DNA from: Aquila chrysaetos chrysaetos
Lineage: Eukaryota > Chordata > Aves > Accipitriformes > Accipitridae
NCBI RefSeq assembly: GCF_900496995.4
Contig: NC_044011.1
Location: forward strand, 6,976,041 to 7,040,040
Length of the DNA stretch: 64,000 nucleotides
Direction of reading: 5' to 3'
The translations under genes were made by a program, and so were the position numbers. The notes beneath the pieces are model-generated. The model was given only the letters and a program-made list of their open reading frames with translations, did no database searches and was not told where the DNA came from. This document shows, piece by piece, positions 1 through 10,000 of the stretch. How positions within the stretch are numbered: the first letter of the stretch is position 1; the number at the start of each line of letters is the position of its first letter.

Positions 1-179
1 ATGCAACATCAGCATTGAATAACTGTGAATTAAAGATGCTGGTGTCAAATGGTTTATGCTTTCTACATGTTATGTAGTTCCTTCTTCTGTTAGCAACCAA
101 AATATGCCAACACAGAAAGGATCCTCTAGTCCTCCAGTACCTAGACTCAGCTTTGCCTGTGTATTTTTTCCTCCCTTGC
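1..179. other. Unannotated left edge
   Basis: I see no exon, RNA gene or clear repeat here. The sequence is ordinary AT-rich intergenic DNA ending where the LTR-like copy begins. Confidence 0.5.
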
Positions 180-918
180 TGTGGTGGGTTAGCCTTGGCT
201 AACAACTAAATTCCCACCCGGCAGCTCACTTACCCCTTCCACCCCATAGTGGGACAGAGCAGAGGCAGAAAACAGGAAAAACAGAAACAAGAAATCTTGT
301 GCGTTGAGATAAAGACAGAGAGATGATTTACTAATTGCTGCTGGGAGCAAAACAGATTGGATTTGGGGAAATTAATTTAATTTATTGCCACTAAAAATAG
401 TTCTATTTTGTGAGAAACAAAGTCAAATACTAAACCAACACCTTTACTTCCCCCTTTCCCCTGCTCAATTTTATTAATTCATTCCAAACTCCTCTACTGC
501 TGCCCCAAGCAGTGCAGGGCAGGTGGGGAGCTTTATGGTTAATGTGTTGTAGTTTCCCTCTGCTGCTCCTTTCCTCTGGCACTTTTCCTCTGCTCCAACA
601 CGGATTCTCCACAGGCTGCAGTGGATATCTGCTCCACCATGGATCATTTCCTCTTCCTTCTCCGACTTTGCCGTTTCCTCTGTTGTTTCTCACTCTGTTT
701 GTTCCCTCCTCCTCTCGCTAGCTGGCAATTTCTGCCCTTTCTTAAAGATCTTTTCCCAGAGGTGCCACCAGCTTTGCTCATGGGCTCAGCTTTGGCCTGT
801 GGTGGGTCCACTTTGGACCTGCCTGAAAGTGGCTGTGTCCGGCACGGAGCAGCCCCTTGTCTCTTCTCACAGAGGCCACATCTGCAGGCCCCTTGTTACC
901 AAAATCTTGCCATGTACA
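180..918 (-). mobile_element. LTR-like retroelement copy (family shared with 34070-34860)
   Basis: The plus strand begins with TGTGGTGGGTTAGCC and ends near TACA, so on the minus strand it has the TG...CA ends of an LTR. The body matches a second copy at 34070-34860 block by block: the 'GGGAGATCACTTACC'-like leader, a CCAAGCAGTGCAGGG block, a pyrimidine-rich CTCTGCTGCTCCTT stretch and a CTTCTCACAGAGGCCA block. A shorter piece of the same family lies at 30479-30650. Long pyrimidine-rich open frames here are incidental. The exact retroviral class is not determined. Confidence 0.6.
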
Positions 919-920
919 CC

Positions 921-1071
921 TGTGGTGGGTTAACTTTGGCTGCCAGATGCCCACCAAGCAGCTCTCTCACTGCCCCTTCTCAACAGGACAGGGGGAGAAA
1001 ATAAGATGAAAAAGCTCATGGATTGAGATAAAGTCAGGGAGATCACTTACCAATTACCATCAGAGGTAATG
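921..1071 (-). mobile_element. Partial second LTR copy in tandem
   Basis: Two bases after the first copy ends, the same terminal block restarts (TGTGGTGGGTTAAC), followed by the family's CCACCAAGCAGCTCTCTCAC and GGAGAAAATAAGATG-like blocks. It stops after about 150 bp, where CR1 sequence begins. Only one end of the LTR is present, in the same orientation as the neighbour. Confidence 0.5.
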
Positions 1072-1355
1072 GCTGAAAAGGGAACTCTTCATGGAGCTCA
1101 AGAGGAAAAAGAAATTGTATGATCTCTGAAAGCAAGGTCAGGCTTCAAAGGAAGATTACAGAGCTATGATTCGTATGCGCAGGGAGAAGACATGAAAGGC
1201 CAACACTCAGTTAGAGTTGAAACTGGCCAGTGTTGTATCTGACAACAAGAAGGGCTTTAAGTACTTCAATAGCAAAACGACATCTAAAAAAAACATGGGA
1301 CTGATACTTGTTGAAGACAGTCATCTGACTAATAGGGATGAAGGTAAAGCAGAGG
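1072..1355 (+). mobile_element. CR1 LINE internal fragment (ORF2 linker, plus strand)
   Basis: Translation of the plus strand gives pieces such as KQGQASKEDYRA, and the DNA reads through a VSDNKKGF-like section and a LTNRDEGKAE-like section. These are characteristic of the stretch between endonuclease and reverse transcriptase in avian CR1 ORF2. Stops and frameshifts interrupt it. It ends abruptly at 1355, where a CR1 3' end in the opposite orientation starts. Confidence 0.65.
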
Positions 1356-2766
1356 CATAGAATCATAGAATCATTTAGGTTGGAAAAGATCTTTAAGATC
1401 ATCGAGTCCAACTGTAAACCTAACGCTGCCAAGTCCACCACTAAACCATGTTCCTAAGTGCCATGTCTACACGTCTTTTAAATGCCTGCAGGGATGGTGA
1501 CTCAACCACTTCCCTGGGCAGCCTGTTCCAATGCTTGACAACCCTTTTCAGTGAAGAAAATTTTCCTAATATCCAGTTGAAACCTCCCCTGCCGCAACTT
1601 GAGGCCATTTCCTCTTGTCCTATTGCTTGTTACTTGGGAAAAGAACACCCACCTTGCTTCAACCTCCTTTCAGGTAGTGGTAGAGAGCAGTAAGGTCTCC
1701 CTTGAGCCTCCTTTTCTCCAGAGTAAGCAACACCCGTTCCCTCAGCCACTCCTCATAAGATTTGTTCTCTAGACTCTTCATATGCTGGTTTTGGCTGGGA
1801 TAGAGTTAATTTTCTTCACAGTAGCTAGTATGGGGCTATGTTTTGGATTTGTGCTGAAAACAGTGTTGATAACACAGGAATGTTTTTGTTATTGCTGAAC
1901 AGTACTTACACAGAGTCAAGGCCTTCTTCTCACCCCACCTCACCAGAAAGTAGGCTGGGGGTGCACAAGAAGTTGGGAGGGGACACAGCTGGGACAGCTG
2001 ACCCAAGGGATATTCCAGACCATATGAAGTCATGCTCAGCATATAAAGCTGGGGGAAGAAGAAGGAAGGGGAGGGACGTTCCAAGTGATGGCATTTGTCT
2101 TCCCAAGTAACTGTTACGCATGATGGGGCCCTGCTTTCCTAGAGATGGCTGAACACCTGCCTACTGATGGGAAGTAGTGAATGAATTCCTTGTTTTGCTT
2201 TGCTTGCATGTGTGGCTTTTGCTTTACCTATTAAACTGTCTCTATCTCAATCCATGAGTTTTCTCACTTTTACCCTTCTGATTCTCTTCCCCATCCTGCT
2301 GTGGGGGGGAAGTGAGTGAGCAGCTGTGTGGTGCTTAGTTGCTGGCTTGGTTTAAACCATGACACTTCACCAGCTTTGTTGCTCTTCTTTGGACACCCTT
2401 CAGCACCTCAATGTCTGTCTTGTAGTGAGGGACCCATCCTGAACACAGTATTCGAGGTGTGGTCTCACCAGTGCTGAAGTACAAAGGGATGATCACTTCC
2501 CCAGTCCTGCTGGCCACACTATTTCTGAGACAAGCCAAGATGCTATTGGCCTTCTTGGCCACCTGGGCACACTGCAGGCTCATACTCAGCCGGCTGTTGA
2601 CTACACCCCCAGGTCCTTTTCCTTTGGGCAGTTTTCCAGCCACTCTTCCCCAAGCCTGTAGCTTTGCATGGGGTTATTATGACCCAAGTACAGGGCCTGC
2701 CAACTTTGCCTTGTTGAATCTGTTTGTCTGTTCCCAGAGCAATTTGAGGAAACTTGCAAGGTCATG
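1356..2766 (-). mobile_element. CR1 LINE 3' part, reverse orientation, split by a solo LTR
   Basis: The piece starts on the plus strand with AATCATAGAATCATTTAGG, the reversed CR1 3' terminus. It continues through the reversed 3'UTR and ORF2 C-terminus up to about 1780, then resumes at 2365. The minus-strand translation of 2335-2643 contains QCAQVAKKANSILACLRNSV and GVQRRATKLVKC, conserved near the end of CR1 ORF2. The insertion at 1781-2364 interrupts it. The element is 5'-truncated and inactive. Confidence 0.85.
1781..2364 (+). mobile_element. ERVL-type solo LTR nested in CR1
   Basis: A 584-bp LTR starts TATGCTGGTTTTGGCTGGGA (first TG mutated to TA) and ends TTTAAACCATGACA. It carries a TATA-like CAGCATATAAAGC block near 2036 and a polyadenylation-like CTATTAAACTG block near 2228. 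The 5-bp flank CTTCA occurs on both sides (1776-1780 and 2365-2369), as expected for an ERVL-type target-site duplication. The CR1 sequence reads continuously across the insertion when it is ignored. No internal retroviral sequence remains. Confidence 0.85.
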
Positions 2767-5700
2767 AAGTGTTGAGATCCTCCTATTTTTAGAAAAAGAG
2801 CATCACCTCTAACATTAAAAGATCAAATAACACGATCAAAACTGCTACGTTAAGCTTGCTCAGTTTCACCCCCTGGCAAGAGACACTGCAAAGGAAGTGC
2901 CCTGCCCTCTCTGTTTTGTTAATGACTAGTTTCTTTACTTGTTCCTTGTCTGGGGTCTAATGAAGAAACTAACTGTATGTGGCCAGTTTGATTTATTGCA
3001 TTCTTCTTAACAGATTTTTCCAACTACCAACAACTGCAGCCAATCAGCCCTGTATGTTTCATGCAAATTGACTGATGATCCTTTACTTCTGATACATTTT
3101 TCCCCAAGTAGGGTTGGTTAATAGATTAAGAAAAGAAACTGAATTGTGGACAAGAGCTTTGTTTTGGGGTACCACAGAAAACAAGAACAGCACTTGTGAA
3201 GTCAGATATAGAAAATCGTGTTTTAAATTAAGTTAGTTAACAATTTTCAACTTCAAACAATTTTATTAATACCTAGACAAGTAGCCAAGATCATTCTGAT
3301 CCTTTCTATTCTTCCTGACTGATGGTGCGTCCCTCTTGGCAGGAAAGCAGAATTAGTGCAGAATAGGAGGCAAAGGTCTTCTCCAGGCCACCTCAGCATG
3401 TTGGGTGGGAAGAGCTTGAAACCCCCGTGCCCTGAGTGTGGACTCTAAGGGCCACTATGCGGGTCTTGTGGACCTCAGCAAGTTGGTAGCTCTCAGGGAT
3501 CTGAGAGTGCTTGTCCCAAGGCATCTGAAAGTGCCTGCATAACTAGAACACTGTACTGCCAATAGTGACCATGACTGTGTGGCTAAGTTTTTGATAGGTA
3601 TCCACCGCCAATTGTCAGCATTAATCATATCACAGCTATACTGTAGACACATACTGGCAAATTTAAACAAACATAACTGACATAAATGCACCTGCTATTG
3701 CTGTGATTGTCGTAACTGCAGGCCACAGTCTGTGTAAGGTATTCCACATCTGTACACGTATACTTCTTATAGTCACAGTTTCTTTCCTCACCGGCTAATA
3801 CTGCTTTACATTTTCCTCCCCAATAACCGAGGAAAACACACAACTGATGTCCATATGGCATCAGATGCCCATTCTCCTGTCAGTAGAGGAATTGGCGCTG
3901 CAGGTATTGAGTACCTCTGAGCTTCCAGCTGTGGTTTGGGGGCTCTGTGCTCTGTGTTGCCAGTAAGAGGCTGAGTGAAGAGAGGGTGAAGTGGGGAAGG
4001 AGCACCATCTAGTGCGTGCTTCTGGTAAATACCCGTTATGAGCCTGAGTGCGTGCTCAGGGAAAGTCCATGCTTGAGGAACAGAACCCTCTGCCAAGACT
4101 GCATCCTGGGGTTTTCCCAACATTGTGGATAAGCACAATGATGTCCCTGCTGATTTCCTCCCCATGACCTTTGAGCCTTTACAGGGAGATGGAGATGCTG
4201 AAGGAAAGCACCTAGGTGCTCCATAGAAATGCTAGGATGGACAGGCTGCTCAAAAAGGTGATGCACCCAAACTCTAATACACCTTTCTCCCAGGCTGGGA
4301 TGAGCTGTGTCTGGAAATGCTGATGACAGGTGGAATTAGGAGGGATTCCCCCACTGAACACTGTGAATGAAGAGTTTCCAAATCTCCTGAGCAAATGGAT
4401 GAGAGTTAAGCATTAAAAACCTGAAGGAGTGAGATGAAAACCCAGGTTACAAAGAGAGAGGGAGTGTTTTATGGAGCAGTCCAGTGGGAGATGAAGTGAG
4501 AAGTATTTGCCACCTTGACCTATACTCTTCCCAAGCTCCTCCAGCATCTCAGCTGAGGTATGTATGTGTCCCAGGGCTGGGTCCAACACCATAACAGCAC
4601 AGCTGTAACTCAGCACCCATAACTGTGCTCTCTAGAATTTCAGAAGGGATAAACAGAAGAAAGACATCCAGGAAAGGGCAGAATGAAACCGCACATCTTT
4701 GCGTCTCATTTTCATTACGTAAAGACCCCCTGGCTAAATCACAACAGCCCAGATGTGCCTCAGCAAACATGGCACTTTAATCTTCAGCACCAAGTGATGA
4801 CCTTTCCTGCGATGGTTCCTGGGAGTGAAGACTCAGGTCTGGGTGTCACCTGTTCTGCCCCATATCGCTTCCTTCCCTATTGTCTCTGAAACCCCTTATC
4901 TCACAGGAAGGCCAACAGAAAGTTCAGCTCTTTCACTCTTCATTGCATAGGTGGAGCTCTGGGCCTGAACCACCTGAATGCCATTTCCTAGCATTATGGA
5001 AATAATCAGTGTCCTGGAGAGTGTCTTCCTTGGGATTTCAAGGAGGGAGCACTGCATAAATGTATCCCTGCAGAGGATGAAAGCTCTGAGCTGGTGCAAA
5101 CTGAGGTTTCAACACCTCAGGCAATGGCTGTCCCTCCCCAGACCTCCAAGGCATTTCAGCCTGCTCTGAGACACAGAGAAACTGAGGTGGGGCAACAAGC
5201 ACAGGTTTTTCCAAACTGATGCAGCAGAGCCAGGTGAGGCTCCAGGAAGGGGATTCAGCTCGAATCCTGCAGAAGACTATAATGGCATTGACTCCTTCAG
5301 AATTAGGCAGCTGTGGGTGACTGAGGTTGCCTTTTCAGCTTCTGCCAATGGTCAATGGGAAGAAAGAAGCAGAGTCTGCTATTCCCTCCAGGCCATGGAG
5401 ACCAACAAAGTATGATCAGGTGAGTCACCCTTGGGAGTCTCTTAGAGACTGGAAGAAGCCCAAACCTCTCCCTGGATCAACAATGCATTTGTTGGTGGCT
5501 GAAGTAAGATGAGCTACCAGTATTTCCTCACAGTCATGATTCACCTCTCTAAAATGTGAGGTCCCCAATGCCCTTCTTTCCTCCTTCTACACCCCAAGGA
5601 GTGTGGGAGGGCACATTTCCCATCCCATTTGCATCTCGGGGAAGGTGACTCCTCTGTCTCCCCACTGACCTCCAGAGCAGGAGGGAGTTGCCAGTGCACA

Positions 5701-6610
5701 CAGCCATTTGCGGTGTGTCTGCTCCAGACAGCAGAGGTGAAGCTTAAAGGGAGAACAGCATTTATCTTCAGAGCCGCATGCTCCAATGGATTTAAAAAGT
5801 TAAAGGCAAAACCAAGCTGGACGTTAACCACCTGACAACTTTTCTGTTACAGCTAGGATAAGTTAGACATCAGTCACCTATCTGCTGGGCAAAGTGTTGC
5901 TACAGCCGCTACTGCTGAGATCAAGCTGAAATAAATTCAAGCTAAAAGAAGTCTAGAAAAAGCCTGGCAAGTCCTCAGCTCTTGTCTTGCTAACCTAGAA
6001 CAGGTCTGTGCTCTTCCAAGAGCAATGGCATCACCTTATTTAGTGTGTTACAATATACAGCTCTCTGGGAAGCGACGTCCTTTCATGCCCCTCCTGGTGA
6101 CTCATAGATGGCCCCTGGCAGGAAGGATCCTAGGCCCAGCGGAAATAAAGGCTATGACACACACCTTTTGGCTTACAGAAGCTTCACTGTTTATTGGGAA
6201 ATGAATCGGAGACTTTGCCAACATGGAATGAGACCCATGAATTCAGGGCCCCGGGGCAGGAGGGAGTACACTGCATGACTGGTTTGCTAATGAAAAGCTC
6301 CTGCAGTTCCACCTCCAACACGCTGATAGTTTTCAAATCAGTCTTGTCCCACATGAGTTCTCTTGGACTTTATGATGGGCTGGGTCTGATGTAGGTGAGA
6401 GTTTTACTTCCGAAATTATTGGTTTGCATGGCAATGCAGATGTGGGAGTTCTTGACACAGCCTCGTCTTTTGGGGTAAAGCAAGGAGGTCAGCAAGTGGG
6501 GTGCAGCAGGAGTCCTTCATGGGGAGCCACTGCCATTGTGCCTGCTGTTGACACCTCTAAACGCTCATCTTTTCTGGTGTGCGCAGCACCCTCTTGTCAA
6601 GACAGAAACT
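2767..6610. other. Intergenic stretch without recognised features
   Basis: About 3.8 kb in which I find no convincing exon, RNA gene or classified repeat. Short open frames (for example minus strand 3806-4165) have no recognisable domain. A plus-strand AATAAA occurs at 6144-6149, but no plus-strand gene is seen ahead of it. Confidence 0.5.
6190..6195 (-). promoter_or_regulatory. Candidate polyadenylation signal of the VWA5A-like gene
   Basis: TTTATT on the plus strand is AATAAA on the minus strand, about 870 bases downstream of the minus-strand stop codon at 7062-7064. It is the first canonical hexamer I noticed in that direction. The CR1 3' end at 6617-6725 would then lie in the 3'UTR. Placement is inferred from position only. 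Confidence 0.3.
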
Positions 6611-6616
6611 ATAGAC

Positions 6617-6725
6617 TCATAGAATCATAGAATCGTTTAGGTTGGAAAAGACCCTTAAGATCATCGAGTTCCACCGTTGACCTAACTCTACCAAGTCCAC
6701 CACTAAACCATGTCCCTAAGCGCCA
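6617..6725 (-). mobile_element. CR1 LINE 3' terminus
   Basis: The sequence begins AATCATAGAATCGTTTAGG and continues with GGAAAAGACCCTTAAGATC and a CCAAGTCCACCACTAAACC block. These match the reversed 3' end of the CR1 at 1356 very closely. Only about 110 bp are present, a typical heavily 5'-truncated copy. Confidence 0.85.
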
Positions 6726-7061
6726 TCTTTGTGGAGGCCAGTAGCCCACTTTGGCAAAGCTAAATTCAGGAAGGGCAACCACTGGGGAATGTGATGCTTC
6801 CTTCCCACTCCCACATCTCCACCCAAACCAAACCCACTGGAGGCTCTGAACTAGAGGTTTTCTCTTGAGGAGTTAGTTCAGCATGATACAGGTTCAGCCC
6901 AGCTAGTATAAGACATAAGCAGTGAGAATTCATCTCTAAGGTAAGACCCCAGCTGGTAGCAACAGTGGTATCCCAGCACGGTAGTGAATTTAGGCTATAC
7001 TTTCTGGCCCTTTTTAGCTCTGCAGGTGCTGCCGGTCTGTAGCACAGGGCATGTGTTGAGC

Positions 7062-10000
7062 TCAGAGCCTGAAGACACTTGGCTCCACGGTGCTCCCAAG
7101 GAGGGTATTGGCTGCCTCCAGGCACTTGTCCAGCTGGGACACTGCAATCAGTGAGAGACAGGGGCACTAGGGGAGTCCAGCAGGAGGGGGGGTCCACAGA
7201 CGGAAAGGAGAAAGGGGACACAGGACTCCTTCATCCGTCCCCAGGAAACTGTGGTCCTGCAAAGGGGTGAGGCAGGTCCCACTGGAGAGAGAAGGGAGGA
7301 GGCTGTGCTGTGGGGATCAGCTGGAAAAGGATCCTCAAGACTCACCAGCTCGGCTGCATAGCCAGGTCACAGCCTTGGCCTCCAGCAGCTCACAGAAGTC
7401 TCGGTAACACTTGTCATTTCTGTTCAGCCAGGTCAGAGCCAGCACTGTGGCCCAGATGCTTGGCTCCAGGACCTGTAGGAGAACAATGACTCAGACCAGC
7501 ACGCAGTGCTGAGCATCCTCCCTGCCCCGTCACTGCTTCCCACCCCTTCCTTTGTGGCTTCTGGTTTCTGATCCGTTCATTCCTCTCCGGCTGCCCTTGG
7601 GATGCCAGTGTTGCCACCAGCCAAGGGGTTCCCACTGCCCCAGGATGACACACTGCTACCGTAACACGTTCTTCCCTTACCTCGCCAGGCATCTTTCCCT
7701 TGATTTCAGCCTCATCGACTTCCAGCACAGAGGCCAGGCCTGAGCTGAGGGCCCAGGAGCCATCTACATTCTGCAGTGCCACCAGCTCCTGGCACTCAGC
7801 AATGTCTTCGCTGGACCAAGGCCCAGAATTTTGAGAGCACAGAACAAATTCCCTGGGATTCACATGCTTGAGAGAAGAAATAGGTGGTGGTGGTGGTTTA
7901 CATGCTGTGGGAGAACACGCGAGCAGGAGGGTTGGGACAATCACAGAAAGATGACCCTTCTCTACTCCCCTGTGCAATGCCCCAGAACTTTGTCTCTGCT
8001 CTTCCTTTAGGCAGCCACCTGCAGTCTAAGCTCCTTCCTGCATGTCCCCAAGCAGTCCCATCCACAGCCCTTTCTGGACACCCCTAACTCACCCCCAGCT
8101 TTGGCCATTGCCTCTTCTCCTGGCATTCCTGCCCAGCCATGTCCCAAGACCTCTCTTGACAGCCCCCCAACACTTCTTATCCAAATGTGTACTTATGATC
8201 CAGCACCACCCCTGTCCCTTCCCTGGGTGTCCCTGAGCTGGGTCTCCTATTCACTGAAGAACTTTCAGGTTTAAGGGTAACTAAGGGAAGGGTTAAAGGC
8301 AAAATTCATTCGTTTCCATGCCATGGGCAAGACATGGCAGCACAATCCTCCTGTAAGGTGTTAGATTATCCCATACCTTTTGAGCAAGCCCCCTGCTGGG
8401 ACGGGTGAGCAATGCCATGGGTGAGTCGACGGAGGGCAAGCCATGATGCACACACTGCTGTCAGCCAGCCAGGTGGGACCCAGATTGCCCTATGACGGCA
8501 GGAGCTGCTCATAATGGAGCCACAAAACTCAATGGTCTGGCAGGGGATGAGTGACTGGCGGGGTGGCAACAGTGCCAGGGGCCCTTTGAGGGCAAACAGG
8601 GAAAGGGGCTGGATTAAGCACATGGGAAAGGAGCACCTGGTGGTGATGGGGCTTACCCAGTGAGACTGGCGGTGCCCTGTGGCTGGGGTTCCAGCTCCAG
8701 TGGAATGAGAACAGCCCATGGAGCTGCCCCACCAGCTCTTTCCCGTGAGTGTCTTCCCTTACCTCGGTACCAGGTGACCCTCTGTGACGTGCGAACCCCC
8801 ACATAGCTGGTAAAGGGGCAGATGATCCCCGAAGCGAGGCTGATCTCGACTGCGCGATGCCTGGGTTCATCCCCTGACCCACTCGCAGCCTCTGGCAACA
8901 ACCTCTTCAGCAAGCATCTTGCGGCCAGGCGATGCCCAGCCAGCCTGGGGACAGAGTGGGGTGAGGCCTGACCACCTGGCTTGCCTCCATGCTGGAGAAA
9001 GGTGGACAGAGAGAGAGCCTGGACATCTGGGTTCTCTCCCTTCAGGGGTGAGGATGGGCAGAGGGAACGGACAGAGGATGGACAGGGTCCTTGTCTGTCT
9101 GGAGGGAAGTGATGCCCAGGTGCTTGGGTCCTGCCACTGTGGGGTCAAAGCAGGGAAGGAGGGCATGCTTGGACACCTGGGTTCTCTGCCAGTTTGGGAT
9201 TGTGTGTGGAAGGTGGGAATGCGTAAGCTATCTGGGCCCCCTCTCAGCTGGAGTCCATGTTCAAAATGAGAGGGATGCATGCATCTTCCCTTGGGACAGG
9301 CTCTCACCGGCCATCTCCCTGTGGGCACAGTGGGAATTCAATCGTGTGACTGACATCCTGGCCGTCCAGGCTGTACGTCAAGGTCATGACCCCCTTGGCC
9401 ACCGTGGTATCCTGGGAACACATGGGAAGCTACTGAAGGTTACTGGGGACACAAGATGGTTACTGGGGGATTTGGGGAAGCTACTGGAAGATTACTGGTG
9501 GTTACTGGGAGGCTATTGGGAGGTAGCTGGGGGTGACTGTAGTCCCAGCTCTCACCTGTGCCTGTCCGTGGATCTGGGCATAGAGAAGGCTGTGTTGACC
9601 CTGAAAGATGGACTGAGGGGTGCCCCCCAGCACCTCCACCTCCAGGCCACAGGGCAGGGTCCAGCTCAGAGAGACTTCCTCAGCTGCTAGCTTGAGGGCC
9701 CGCTTCAGGCACTTCAACACCTGGGGACAGAGGGCAGGACACCGCAGGTCGCAGCTCCACCAGGGTTCAGCCCATGGCCCCTGGTGTCGGGGTTCCCTGG
9801 GGGACAGTGGAATGGGGGGGGTAGCCCGCACCAGCTGTGTTCCCCGGGCACAGTCAGGTCTGTGGGTTATAGCGGGGCAGAAGTCCGGGCACCTGGGTTC
9901 TCAGTGGGGTGGGATGGTGGGGTAGAGTCAGGGGAAGCCTGAGTGCCTGGGTTCCTGGGGCAGCCGGGTCTCGACTACCGTGCGTGGGCAGTCCAGGTGG

